A DNA stretch of 64,000 nt from assembly GCA_021810905.1 (NCBI GenBank), contig JAJZQH010000002.1:186001-250000 (forward strand). Direction: 5' to 3'. A program made the position numbers and the translations under genes. Below, one piece after another: positions 15,301-23,020 of this stretch. Under the pieces are notes generated by a model. That model saw only the letters and a list, made by a program, of their open reading frames with translations. It had not been told where the DNA came from and did not search any database. Within the stretch, counting starts at the first letter, position 1. The number at the start of each line of letters is the position of its first letter. Source of the stretch: a bacterium. Lineage in GTDB: Bacteria; UBA10199; 2-02-FULL-44-16; JAAZCA01.

Positions 15301-16555
15301 CAATGACGGTATCGCAGCCCGGCATGAGAAACGCGGCAGCGCGCGCCTGGGCCGTGATTTCGTTCTGAACAACGTCGGCGCGGAAGAGTTTTCCTATGAA
15401 ATGCCTTCCGCTGCCGGTGACTCCAACTCCAGACACGCGCAGCGCGGGGCGCGAGGCAGCTATCTCCGAGATCATCGCGCGCAGCGCATCCAGCGGTCTG
15501 CCTTCCGAGAATCGATAGTCGGAAAATTCAAGTCCGCCGGGGCCGATTGCCGCGATCTTTACGGATACGGAGCCGACGTCGATGCCGAGATATGTCCCGT
15601 CTATGTCGAGTCCCGCAAAATTCGCATTGAGCGGCGCCTCTCGCGGAGCCGTCAACCTCCTGCCCGCGTGGCCTGAAATGAGCGGCTTTGCATTTTCTTC
15701 CGCCACAGGTCTGAATTTTTTTACCAGCGCAGCGATGGAGATTGCTTCGGATGCGCCCTCTCTTGCGGAGATGAGCGCCGCGCCTATCGCGCCCATCACC
15801 TTGAAATAACGCGGCACGATAAGTTCTTCTTCCGAAATGCAGAGTAGTTTTCGGAAAGCGGCGATAAGCCCCTGGTTTGCGGCGACGCCGCCTTGGAAAG
15901 CGATCGGCCTCGGCAGCGTCTTGCCGCGCACGAGGTTCGAGAGATAGCTTCGCGCAAGGGCCTCGTTGAGGCCGGCGACGATATCAGCAAGCGGCCTGCC
16001 CTCCTGCTGGTGGTGCGTCATGTCGGTTTTTGCAAAGACCGCGCACCGGCCCGCTATCGGTACGGCATCCCTGGAATCCTTTGCAAGCGAGGCGAAATCT
16101 TCGATGGAGAGGCCGAGCCGCGCGGCCTGCTGGTCGAGGAATGCGCCGGTGCCCGCGGCGCACAGTTCGTTGAGGCTGAAGTGCTTGACCGCCAGAGAAC
16201 CATCGCGCGGCGATTGTTCGAACGTGATGAGCTTCGAATCCTGGCCGCCGATCTCTATGATGGTGCGTATTTCAGGATGTATGAAGGATGAAGCCGATGC
16301 GTGCGCGGAGATCTCGTTCACCGAAGTAGCGGACATTGCTCCGGCGACCAGCCCTCGTCCGCTCCCGGTTACTCCGGCGCTGAGATACGATGAGCCTGGG
16401 AATTCATCCGCGCACTCGCGAAGGAGATTTGACAGCGCCACGAACGGCCTGCCGGCAACGCGCACCCAGCGCTCGAAGCGCACCTCCATCGACTCGTCGA
16501 GGAGTACGACCTTGAGCGATATGGAACCGAGATCTATGCCGAGATGAAAGCGCAT
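12326..16555 (-). CDS. Giant CoA-substrate-specific activase: two BadF/HgdC ATPase domains plus HgdB-like region
   Basis: 1409 residues. The start at 16555 begins exactly at the first ATPase domain; an in-frame ATG at 16600 would read through palindrome F. Two ASKHA ATPase modules: the first with GIDLGSISLKV, GVTGSGR, IGGQDSK and CAAGTGAFLDQQ; the second with GIDVGSVSVKI, GVTGSGRHF, IGGQDAK and CAAGTGAFLQEQ. The conserved Cys of each CAAGTG would hold the bridging 4Fe-4S cluster. A Cys-rich stretch (CEECPNRCTIT), a DUF2229-like region and a dehydratase-B-like C-terminus follow. The family drives low-potential electrons into 2-hydroxyacyl-CoA dehydratases or benzoyl-CoA reductases at ATP cost; the partner enzyme is not in the window. 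Residues about 655-692 are encoded by a palindromic repeat inserted in frame. Confidence 0.88.
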   Translation of the reverse strand: MRFHLGIDLGSISLKVVLLDESMEVRFERWVRVAGRPFVALSNLLRECADEFPGSSYLSAGVTGSGRGLVAGAMSATSVNEISAHASASSFIHPEIRTIIEIGGQDSKLITFEQSPRDGSLAVKHFSLNELCAAGTGAFLDQQAARLGLSIEDFASLAKDSRDAVPIAGRCAVFAKTDMTHHQQEGRPLADIVAGLNEALARSYLSNLVRGKTLPRPIAFQGGVAANQGLIAAFRKLLCISEEELIVPRYFKVMGAIGAALISAREGASEAISIAALVKKFRPVAEENAKPLISGHAGRRLTAPREAPLNANFAGLDIDGTYLGIDVGSVSVKIAAIGPGGLEFSDYRFSEGRPLDALRAMISEIAASRPALRVSGVGVTGSGRHFIGKLFRADVVQNEITAQARAAAFLMPGCDTVIEIGGQDAKFMRLDGTRPVHFAMNRVCAAGTGAFLQEQAARLEIELDREFSDLAFSSEHPAELGARCTVFMESDLVSQQQRGFSRRDLVAGLAMSVVANYSEKVISGHAIGERVLFLGGVAKNRAVVSALEKSLSRRVNTSAEGCISGAIGVAIAAMDARRSGKFAESRFSMENAASMELRREICEECPNRCTITVTGGDEPLKFGGRCGKWDTDTKQPTRCGESLLKRRERLMFGDTPCVGAIVLSCDRKSGQVLRAHERTNVPTHDVTNARVRVGIPRAMFAFDMFPAWRTFFESLGCEVVLSPPTDSAILSEGLKRLVVETCLPIKAFCSHLQWLESKGVDFIFVPSFVITGRDSHNKDTAHCPYVQGLSELARPVVSTPILNPVVNWKLDPRSEAREMENLASKLGHARSAGRKAWKSAVQELQNVRSELSRIGRRTLAEIKNGGIPRAFVILGKDYNVCDKRLSLGAAELLESRGEVVLTQDMLVDDSGAYSAAYRTMFWSHGKEILAAAQIAAKTENLYTVMITSFGCGPDSFTTSFVRDIVGKKPMLILEVDEHSSAVGLETRIEAFLDSIADAPAVENRTRSPFVPPRGMRRVYMPNFSAHSLAFAAAIRSLGLDAELTPLPDDESARLGALYSGSGECHPYVLMLGDYLKVAMREKGKSDVCYYMPEAGTCRVAQFGAQMRLAAERAGVDLPIFTRVEDVMASAGKAAGWSYLRSLCAYWRMMRGMDFLMQMHLERRAYEKEPGSADRANAIALEILMKHIHEGRPVDGLSAARNKLAEVAVDRTNKRVKIGITGDYYTRICDFANADLFRDIERMGGVVMIPPTMTEFVKYESRQRTGAAIRHRNVGNLAQALVLRGLVGKLEREVREIFSNDLDYEVPLDFKRAKRLLAPYMDMKLPAGLTGSVAAILEQLHAGADGIISVITFHCTYGLVVGSVLAQIDKDWPHIPKLTLIYEGLKPTHNRMRLEAFMERMRQASNARKN
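14484..14590. repeat. Iterated-word palindrome C, copy 1, in frame inside the activase gene
   Basis: Eight-base words GTGCGTTC, GTAACGTC, GTGCGTTG, GTACGTTC, then loop AAAACCTGTCCAGATTT, then complementary ACGATCGCACG words. No stop codon in the activase frame. Loop shared with copies at 21171, 21751, 23235 and 38515. Confidence 0.88.
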
Positions 16556-16578
16556 GGTGTCCAATGTAAAAAAACCGC

Positions 16579-16727
16579 GCGCTGTCTGAGCGGAATGCAT
16601 GTTGAGCGCGCCTAGAGGAGGCCGGGTTCAGCAGCCGTATAATAATTCCGGCCGACGTAAGGCAGGCGGCGAGCCGGCGTTTGAGGCGAGCTGCCGGCGC
16701 TCAACATGCATTCCGCTCAGACAGCGC
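16579..16727 (+). repeat. Variable-arm palindrome F, copy 3
   Basis: Perfect 31-bp arms (16579-16609 with 16697-16727) around a core with GAGGAGGCCGGG, an inner GGCCGG..CCGGCC stem and GAGCCGGCGTTTGAGGCGA. It occupies the whole gap between the two minus-strand genes on either side. Confidence 0.92.
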
Positions 16728-16757
16728 ATAGTAAATAGAATGTGTACAGTAGCACTA

Positions 16758-19109
16758 CTACTGCGAACTGTATTCCAGCAATTCTTCTTCGCCCCTGAGC
16801 ACGCGCAGGGCGCCGCTCACTAGGGCCGCGGTTTCGGATTCTCCGGGGTAGACAAAGACCGGGGCGATGTGATCCACGTGCGCCTTTATGAAGCGCGTGA
16901 GCTTGCGGCAAATGGCAAGCTCGCCGGTGAGCGCTATGGCGTTTACCCTGCCGGACATGGCCGCCGCGAGCGCGCCGATCTCTTTTGTCACCTGATATCC
17001 CATGGCTTCTATAGCGCGGATCGCCGCTTCATCGCCGCTGCCCACGCGCCGGTCTATCTCCGCGGCATCGGAGACGCCGAGATATGCGAGCAGTCCGCCG
17101 GCGCTCCTGATCTTATGCAAGACCGATTTTTCGGTGGCGCCTTCTGCAAAGCACATCCTCACTACGTCCACGGTAGGAAGCGATCCGGCGTTCAGCGCCG
17201 AGAAAGGCCCGTCGCCGTCGAGCGCGTTGTTCACGTCAACAACCTTGCCCTGTTTGTGCGCTCCAACCGAAGTCCCTTCTCCCATGTGCGCAACGATGGC
17301 GTTGATTTTGTCGTGCCTCTTCCAGAGGTTTTTCGCGACGCGGCGAACGACCGCCTTCTGGTTCGATGCGTGGAAGATGCTGGAGCGCCTGATCTCCGGC
17401 AGTCCCGTGTAGCGCGCGAGCTCTTCCATCTCGTCTACGGCCACCGGATCCACGATGAACGCGTCGATGTCGTTGGCCTCGGCGATTTCATATGCGATGG
17501 CCGCGCCCCAGTTGGAGGGATGCTGGCGCCAGGCGTGTTGTTCGATGTCATCTATCAGCGCGGTGGTCACGCGATATGTGCCGCCGGGCAGAGGGTGGAG
17601 AAATCCGCCGCGGCCGACCACTGCATTGACCGTGGAGAGGTCGATGCGGTGCTCCGCAAGGCGCTCAGAAATCGCGTTTTTCAACGCGTTGAGCTGAATC
17701 GTTCGTTCGTCGTCAGACATCACGCGCTGCAGCTGATGAGGGATGCTCGTCTCGAACACCGGCACGTCGTCGTCGAAGATCGCGATCCTCGTGGCGAGCT
17801 GGCTGGGGCAGACGGACAGCACCCTGAAGCTGGGCAACTCCCTGGGGCGTATCATGGCGCCTATTCCGCCGCCTATCAGCGCGGGCAAGACCCAGCCCAG
17901 CCCGTGATGATGCAGCGGCAGCGCGGTGAAAAACGCGTCAAAACCGGCCGCCTCAAATCCACCCGTGCGAATAGCGCTCAGCGTCCCCACGAGGCCCGCG
18001 CCTATGACCGCCCCCCTCCAGGTGTTGCGGTTTTCAAAGGCCGGTCCCGCAAGACAGAGGATCACGAGCACCATCACCACCGGGTAGAGTGCCAGAAGCA
18101 CCGGAAGAGCGACATTCACGATTGTCTCGACGCCTGCGTTTGAGAGCACGAGGCTTATTGCCGCTGTAGCGATGCAGAGCGCCTTGTAGTTCAGTTTTCC
18201 GTAAGAGAGCTTGTTGAAGTATTCCGCGCAGAGCGTAGTGAGTCCTACCGCTGTAGTGAGGCAGGCCATGGATACCGCTGTCCCCAGGGCCGCGCTCCCC
18301 GCGCCTCCGCCGAGCTGGCGAGCTATGAACGTGAGCAGTCCGGTACGCGTAAATTCTCCCGGCACAGCGCTGGACGTTGCGCCAAGGTATATGAGCCCGC
18401 AGTAGATGACGGCCAGCGTACCCGTGGAGATGAGCCCTGCCTTGATGATCACGCTCATCTGTTTTCGTTTTTCAAAGAGCCCCTTGCTGCGCAGTTCGTT
18501 GAGGATGATGATTCCGAAGATCGTAGCGCCGATGAGGTCCATCGTCTGATACCCCTCGACGATGCTCCGGCCGAACGGATTCGGCGTTTCAGTCGCTGCC
18601 AGCGGAGCGATGGGGTGAATGATGCCCCTCACGATGAGGTATGCGAGTGATGCGAGGAGTATCGGAGTCAGGATCTTGCCGATCCTGTCCACCACGGCCA
18701 GCGGGTTGAGCGTAAACGCCAGCACCACGCCGAAGTAGATGAATGAAAAGAGCCATGAGCCCACCCACGGTATATTCGGAGCGATGCCGAGTTCATAGGT
18801 GGTGGCGCAGGTGCGGGGTATCGCGAAGAGCGGGCCTATGGCGAGTATGGCCAGGACGGAGAGTATTTTGCCGAAGACCGGGTTCACGCGGCGTGCGATG
18901 TGGTCTATTCCGCCCTCTGCCTTTGCCACGGCCAGAAGGCCCATCAGCGGAAGTCCTACTCCGGTGAGCAGAAAGCCGAGGCCGGACCACTCGAAGCGGT
19001 CGCCGAACATCCTGCCAAGCGCCGGTGGGAATATGAGATTGCCGGCTCCAAAGAAGATCGCAAAGAGCGCGAAGCCGAGGACGATTACGTTTTTTCTGGA
19101 ATATGTCAT
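16758..19109 (-). CDS. Fusion of BrnQ-type branched-chain amino acid carrier and butyrate kinase
   Basis: 783 residues. Residues about 1-435 are a BrnQ/LivII Na+ (or H+) coupled branched-chain amino acid transporter: ALFAIFFGAGNLIFPPALG at the N-terminus and roughly twelve hydrophobic segments. Residues about 440-783 are butyrate/branched-chain fatty acid kinase of the acetate-kinase fold: VVGRGGFLHPLPGGTYRV, FIVDPVAVDEM, HASNQKAVVRRVAK, AHMGEGTSVGAHKQG, ALTGELA and VYPGESETAAL. The kinase makes ATP from acyl phosphate. Together they suggest uptake of Leu/Ile/Val and ATP gain from the isovalerate, 2-methylbutyrate or isobutyrate made from them. The start at 19109 matches the family N-terminus; a TTG at 19127 has a GGGAAG upstream and is an alternative. 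The reading frame is unbroken across the junction. Confidence 0.9.
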   Translation of the reverse strand: MTYSRKNVIVLGFALFAIFFGAGNLIFPPALGRMFGDRFEWSGLGFLLTGVGLPLMGLLAVAKAEGGIDHIARRVNPVFGKILSVLAILAIGPLFAIPRTCATTYELGIAPNIPWVGSWLFSFIYFGVVLAFTLNPLAVVDRIGKILTPILLASLAYLIVRGIIHPIAPLAATETPNPFGRSIVEGYQTMDLIGATIFGIIILNELRSKGLFEKRKQMSVIIKAGLISTGTLAVIYCGLIYLGATSSAVPGEFTRTGLLTFIARQLGGGAGSAALGTAVSMACLTTAVGLTTLCAEYFNKLSYGKLNYKALCIATAAISLVLSNAGVETIVNVALPVLLALYPVVMVLVILCLAGPAFENRNTWRGAVIGAGLVGTLSAIRTGGFEAAGFDAFFTALPLHHHGLGWVLPALIGGGIGAMIRPRELPSFRVLSVCPSQLATRIAIFDDDVPVFETSIPHQLQRVMSDDERTIQLNALKNAISERLAEHRIDLSTVNAVVGRGGFLHPLPGGTYRVTTALIDDIEQHAWRQHPSNWGAAIAYEIAEANDIDAFIVDPVAVDEMEELARYTGLPEIRRSSIFHASNQKAVVRRVAKNLWKRHDKINAIVAHMGEGTSVGAHKQGKVVDVNNALDGDGPFSALNAGSLPTVDVVRMCFAEGATEKSVLHKIRSAGGLLAYLGVSDAAEIDRRVGSGDEAAIRAIEAMGYQVTKEIGALAAAMSGRVNAIALTGELAICRKLTRFIKAHVDHIAPVFVYPGESETAALVSGALRVLRGEEELLEYSSQ

Positions 19110-19187
19110 GCGCGCTGCATTACCCAAAAACTTCCCTGCAGTCCAAGGAAAACGATGATGGCAAGCAACGGTTATAATTACTCAGGT

Positions 19188-19346
19188 AGCCGGAACCCAG
19201 AAGCGAGAATTCAGGAATCAGAATTCAGAATGACATCTGAATAAGCCCCAACAGCTTGCCGACCTCTTCGAGTAACTGACCTGACTCGGAAACATTGCCG
19301 TGACATCCTCATTCTGGCTTCTGAATTCTGTATTCTGGATTCTGAG
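19188..19346 (+). repeat. Palindromic repeat A, copy 2
   Basis: Arms of GAATTC-containing seven-base words (TCAGAAT, ATTCTGG) enclose a core whose 19229-19278 part reads TGACATCTGAATAAGCCC.. and matches copy 1 inverted, with a further 35 bases not found there. Lies between brnQ-buk and nuoA. Confidence 0.85.
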
Positions 19347-19360
19347 TAATAATGATTCTG

Positions 19361-19389
19361 TTGTCATGTACTGGAGTAGTTGGTAAACT
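19361..19389 (+). promoter_or_regulatory. Possible sigma-70 promoter of the nuo operon
   Basis: TTGTCA and TAAACT with a 17-base spacer, 42 bases before nuoA. Plausible but match is imperfect. Confidence 0.35.
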
Positions 19390-19430
19390 CCCGCCGATCA
19401 TAACTCCTCATAAAAAGGCATCTTTCCGCC

Positions 19431-19805
19431 ATGGGTCAGGAATTTTTGGCTGTCATCATTCTGCTTATCATCGCGGCCCTGACCGCGGTGGGGATCGTTG
19501 CGGCATCGGCGCTCATAGGGCGCCGCGTTTCTCCAGAGGAGAGAAATATCCCTTATGAATGCGGCCTGGATCCCGCGAGCCGTCCCTTTGGCCGTTTTCC
19601 TATCAAGTTCTTTCTCGTCGGAGTACTTTTCCTCATATTCGACGTGGAGGTCGTCTTTCTCATACCGTGGGCAGCCGCGTTTCGAGGCTCGGCCTCGTTG
19701 GGCAACGGCGCAGTGTTGGCGGTAGAGTTAGTGGTATTCGTTAGTCTGCTTGCCCTGGCACTGGTATTTGCATGGGCAAGAGGCGCGCTGGAGTGGGAAC
19801 GATAA
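19431..19805 (+). CDS. nuoA: NADH-quinone oxidoreductase subunit A
   Basis: 124 residues, the usual length. Membrane subunit of Complex I with three transmembrane helices. Diagnostic motifs are the YECGLDP loop with its conserved Cys and [21 protein letters not shown] in helix 2 with its acidic residues. It sits at the quinone-binding junction beside NuoH and NuoB. First gene of a co-directional operon; nuoB starts two bases after the stop. Confidence 0.95.
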   Translation: MGQEFLAVIILLIIAALTAVGIVAASALIGRRVSPEERNIPYECGLDPASRPFGRFPIKFFLVGVLFLIFDVEVVFLIPWAAAFRGSASLGNGAVLAVELVVFVSLLALALVFAWARGALEWER

Positions 19806-19806
19806 A

Positions 19807-20301
19807 ATGGCATTCGGATTCGTAACAACTCGAGTAACGGACGTGCTCAACTGGGCGAGACGCTACAGCCTCTGGCCCATGCCCTATGGGACCGCCTGCT
19901 GCGCGATAGAATTCATGGGGCTGATCTCCGGGAGATTCGACATCTCCCGTTTTGGCGCTGAGCTCCTGCGTTTCTCGCCCAGGCAGGCAGATCTCCTGCT
20001 GGTGATGGGTACGATCTCATACAAGCAGGCGCCTATACTCAAGAGGATCTACGCGCAGATGCCGGAGCCCAAGTGGGTGGTGGCCGTTGGCGCATGCGCT
20101 GCGTCCGGAGGTTTTTACAACAACTATCATACGGTGCAGGGCATAGACGAGTTGATACCCGTGGACGTCTACGTGCCGGGGTGTCCTCCGAGGCCGGAAC
20201 AGCTGATGGATGCCCTCGTGAAAATTCAGGATGGAATACTGAAGAGGGATAAAGGCAGAATCCAGAATTCAGAATCCAGAATTCAGAAGGGGGACATATG
20301 A
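19807..20301 (+). CDS. nuoB: NADH-quinone oxidoreductase subunit B
   Basis: 164 residues from the ATG at 19807. Carries the terminal N2 4Fe-4S cluster that hands electrons to quinone. The ligand motifs are present: [11 protein letters not shown] with the adjacent Cys pair, GACAASGG, and [15 protein letters not shown]. After the normal end the protein runs on for about 16 residues ([16 protein letters not shown]) encoded by half of a GAATTC-type repeat, so the tail is not native. The stop overlaps the start of the next gene (ATGA), implying translational coupling. Confidence 0.95.
   Translation: MAFGFVTTRVTDVLNWARRYSLWPMPYGTACCAIEFMGLISGRFDISRFGAELLRFSPRQADLLLVMGTISYKQAPILKRIYAQMPEPKWVVAVGACAASGGFYNNYHTVQGIDELIPVDVYVPGCPPRPEQLMDALVKIQDGILKRDKGRIQNSESRIQKGDI
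20254..20290. repeat. Half-arm of repeat A, coding the NuoB tail
   Basis: CAGAATCCAGAATTCAG words as in repeat A, without core or second arm, in frame at the 3' end of nuoB. Confidence 0.75.
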
Positions 20302-21176
20302 GGAAAATTCAGAGAACAATGCTGATCGTCTTCATCCTGTGTGCATGGTGCAGCATGGCCTCTGCCGGCGATCTCGATCAGGGGCTCACCCTCATGAAAT
20401 CGGGCCAGCTGGGAGCGGCTGCGGAATTCTTCAACAGCTTCGTGCAAACGCATCCAAAGGACAAGAAACAGACGCCCGAGGCCCTGGCCATGACTGGAAG
20501 GATTCTCGACGCCATGGCCGATTACCTCACTGGCGAGGCGGAAAAGAAGTGCTACTGGGGCAGAAGCAAGGAGCGCTCTCCCGAGTGCATGCGCGCGGAG
20601 GCGGAATCGCTGAACGCAAAGTACGGCGCCGGAGCCTTCCAGTACGAGCACGCCATACTCTACATCTTCTATACCGGGTCGCACTTCAAAGAGCTGCTCT
20701 CCAAATTTCCAAAGAGCAGCTACGCGGCCGAGGCAGAATTCTATCTCCTCCTGCACAACCTGGCTGGCCATCCCGACGTCGTGCTCCCCAGGATCAAGGA
20801 ATATCTCTCCAGCCACAAGCGTGGAGAGTGGAATAGGAGGGCCTTGCTGCTATGGGCGCGCGTAAACGAGGACATCTGGTTCGTGCATCGCAACTGGAGC
20901 TGGGTGCTCTACAACGACCAGGTGTCGCCTGAGGATCTCATGATCCGGGCAGAGCCCTACAGGCAGGAGGCGCTCAGAACGTTCAGGGATCTGATGAAGG
21001 ACAAGGATACCTTCGAGGGCAAGGCCGCGGCTCGCGAGTACGCGTCTCTGGATGCGAATAGCGATGACGGCGTGACGTACAGCATCGTCAACGATTCGAG
21101 TCCGGGCACGCTCGCGGCGTGGGGAGTCGACGCGCCCGCGCAGATGCCGGCGCAAACGAGGGAGCGCAAGCGGTGA
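20298..21176 (+). CDS. Exported helical (TPR-like) protein inside the nuo operon
   Basis: 292 residues with a signal peptide ([23 protein letters not shown]). The mature part starts [21 protein letters not shown], which has the spacing of a tetratricopeptide helix pair, and the rest is predicted mostly helical; a second tetrapeptide-like unit is [21 protein letters not shown]. Not a known Complex I subunit. It overlaps the nuoB stop by four bases, so it is translationally coupled and expressed with the operon. A role in periplasmic assembly or as a lineage-specific accessory is inference. The TGA stop lies at the edge of palindrome B. Confidence 0.8.
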   Translation: MRKIQRTMLIVFILCAWCSMASAGDLDQGLTLMKSGQLGAAAEFFNSFVQTHPKDKKQTPEALAMTGRILDAMADYLTGEAEKKCYWGRSKERSPECMRAEAESLNAKYGAGAFQYEHAILYIFYTGSHFKELLSKFPKSSYAAEAEFYLLLHNLAGHPDVVLPRIKEYLSSHKRGEWNRRALLLWARVNEDIWFVHRNWSWVLYNDQVSPEDLMIRAEPYRQEALRTFRDLMKDKDTFEGKAAAREYASLDANSDDGVTYSIVNDSSPGTLAAWGVDAPAQMPAQTRERKR

Positions 21177-21246
21177 ATCGTAAACCGTGAATCGTAAAGA
21201 CCTGAGTGGGGTTGCGATCCACGAATCACGATCCACGAATAACGTA
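21171..21246. repeat. Iterated-word palindrome B, copy 1
   Basis: Words GTGAATCGTAAA, loop GACCTGAGTGGGGTT, then GATCCAC, GAATCAC, GATCCAC, GAATAAC in register of seven. Fills the gap before nuoC; loop shared with copy 2 at 38515 and the C copies. Confidence 0.85.
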
Positions 21247-21250
21247 CAAA

Positions 21251-22999
21251 ATGGCGATAGAGTACATCAAACTGCTTGAGGAGCGGCTTGGCGACGCAGC
21301 CGTCGAGTCGCATTCGTTCCGCGGATTCGAGAGCGCCGTGGTCCGAAGCGGTGCGTGGGAGCGCGCGCTTGAAATCCTCAAGACCGACGGCAAGCTCAAC
21401 ATGCTCACAGATCTGTGCGGCCTCGATCATCCAGGGGAAAAAGACAGATTCGAAGTAGTTGCTCACCTCTATTCCGTTGAAAAGAAGAAGCGCGTGCGGC
21501 TCAAGACGCGATGCCCAGAGGACGACCCGTCGATCTCAACCTCAACGCGCGTCTATCCGGCTGCAGACTGGTTCGAGCGAGAGGCCTTTGACATGTATGG
21601 CATCCGGTTTGATGGGCACCCGAACCTCAAGCGCATACTATGCCATCGCGATTTTGTCGGACACCCCCTGCGAAAAGACTATCCAAAGGAGAAGCGCCAG
21701 CCGTTTTCCACGCCCGACACTCTGATGGACGAGATGGAAATCCTGGATCCGTGCGACCGTCCGATCGTCCGATCGTCCGATCGTAAAATCTTGGACGGTG
21801 TTACGATCGCACGAAGTACGATCGCACGATCGCACGATTCACGGTTTTTGCTCAACATCGGTCCCTCGCATCCTGCTATGCACGGCTGCTTCCGCGTGCT
21901 CGTTGAACTGGACGGGGAGCGCATAAGAAATGCAGTGCCTGAGATCGGATACATGCACCGCTGCTTTGAGAAGGAAGCAGAGGCGCACACCTGGCACCAG
22001 GTGATCGCGTATACGGATCGGTTGAATTACGTATCGCCGATAATGAACAACGCGGGCTACTGCATGGCGGTGGAGCGCCTGCTCGATATCGAAATACCGG
22101 AACGCGCAAAGTGGATACGCATGCTCGCGTGCGAAGTCTCGCGCATATGCGATCACCTCGTTGCGGTGGGCGCAAATCTCGTGGATATCGGAGCGCTCAC
22201 GAATTTCTGGTACCTCTTCAACGCGCGCGAGCAGTTCACCGACTGGATCGAAGCGCTTGCGGGGGCGAGGCTCACGGCTACCTATACGCGCATAGGAGGG
22301 CTTTCGCGCGATATCCCTGCTGGTAGCAACGCGCAGTTGAGATCCTGCATAAAGACGATGCGGCAGGCGATCAAGGACGTGGCCGCGATGACGAAAAAAA
22401 ATCGTATACTCATCGACCGAACGCATGGGATCGGCGCCATCTCCGAAGAAGAGGCGATAACGCGCGGATTTACCGGGCCATGCCTGCGCGCCACCGGCTG
22501 CGCCTACGACGTGCGGCGCGCGCACCCGTACTATTTTTATGACGATATCGAGTGGGACGTGCCGGTGGGAATTCGCGGTGACACCTATGATCGGATCTTC
22601 GTGCGCATGGAAGAGATGGAGCAGTCCGCCCGCATAATCGAGCAGGTCCTGGAGCGCCTGCCGGAGGGCCCGATCATGACGAGCCGCAGGGACGTGGTCC
22701 TGCCGCCGCCGCACGAGGTTTATGGATCAATCGAAGGGATGATGCAGCACTTCAAACTCGCGATGCACGGAATCCATCCGCCCGAAGGAGAGGTCTATTC
22801 GTATACCGAAGCGGCAAACGGGGAACTAGGTTTCTATATAGTATCCGACGGCTGCGAGAGGCCTTATCGCGCAAGGGTGAGGGCGCCATGCTTTCCCATC
22901 TATCAGGCGTTTCCCATGCTGATAAAGGGACATCTCGTAGCTGATGTGGTCGCAATCATGGGTAGTTTGAATATCATCGCAGGGGAGCTGGATAGATAA
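21251..22999 (+). CDS. nuoCD: NADH-quinone oxidoreductase fused subunits C and D
   Basis: 582 residues from the ATG at 21251. Residues 1-168 are NuoC (WFEREAFDMYGIRFDGHPNL, GHPLRKDYP). Residues about 198-582 are NuoD (IGPSHPAMHG, EIGYMHRCFEKEAE, TYTRIGGLSRDIPAG, PPEGEVYSY, ending DVVAIMGSLNIIAGELDR), which with NuoB forms the quinone site. NuoCD fusions are known in enterobacteria. Here the linker, residues about 168-197 (CDRPIVRSSDRKILDG..), is encoded by a palindromic repeat, which points to an independent, recent fusion. The usual NuoD His/Asp quinone-site residues appear in the HPAMHG context. Confidence 0.93.
   Translation: MAIEYIKLLEERLGDAAVESHSFRGFESAVVRSGAWERALEILKTDGKLNMLTDLCGLDHPGEKDRFEVVAHLYSVEKKKRVRLKTRCPEDDPSISTSTRVYPAADWFEREAFDMYGIRFDGHPNLKRILCHRDFVGHPLRKDYPKEKRQPFSTPDTLMDEMEILDPCDRPIVRSSDRKILDGVTIARSTIARSHDSRFLLNIGPSHPAMHGCFRVLVELDGERIRNAVPEIGYMHRCFEKEAEAHTWHQVIAYTDRLNYVSPIMNNAGYCMAVERLLDIEIPERAKWIRMLACEVSRICDHLVAVGANLVDIGALTNFWYLFNAREQFTDWIEALAGARLTATYTRIGGLSRDIPAGSNAQLRSCIKTMRQAIKDVAAMTKKNRILIDRTHGIGAISEEEAITRGFTGPCLRATGCAYDVRRAHPYYFYDDIEWDVPVGIRGDTYDRIFVRMEEMEQSARIIEQVLERLPEGPIMTSRRDVVLPPPHEVYGSIEGMMQHFKLAMHGIHPPEGEVYSYTEAANGELGFYIVSDGCERPYRARVRAPCFPIYQAFPMLIKGHLVADVVAIMGSLNIIAGELDR
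21751..21840. repeat. Iterated-word palindrome C, copy 2, linking nuoC and nuoD
   Basis: Words GTCCGATC x3, loop AAAATCTTGGACGGTGTT, then CGATCGCA words. In frame, no stop; 30 codons. Confidence 0.88.
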
Positions 23000-23020
23000 C
23001 TGCGTACCATCGTACAAACT

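Noticed and set aside
12161-16727. Palindrome F as integron attC sites (GTTGAGC..GCTCAAC at the arms)
   Set aside because: The GTTRRRY and RYYYAAC boxes point the wrong way relative to attC, are absent in copy 1, and no integrase or cassette array is present.
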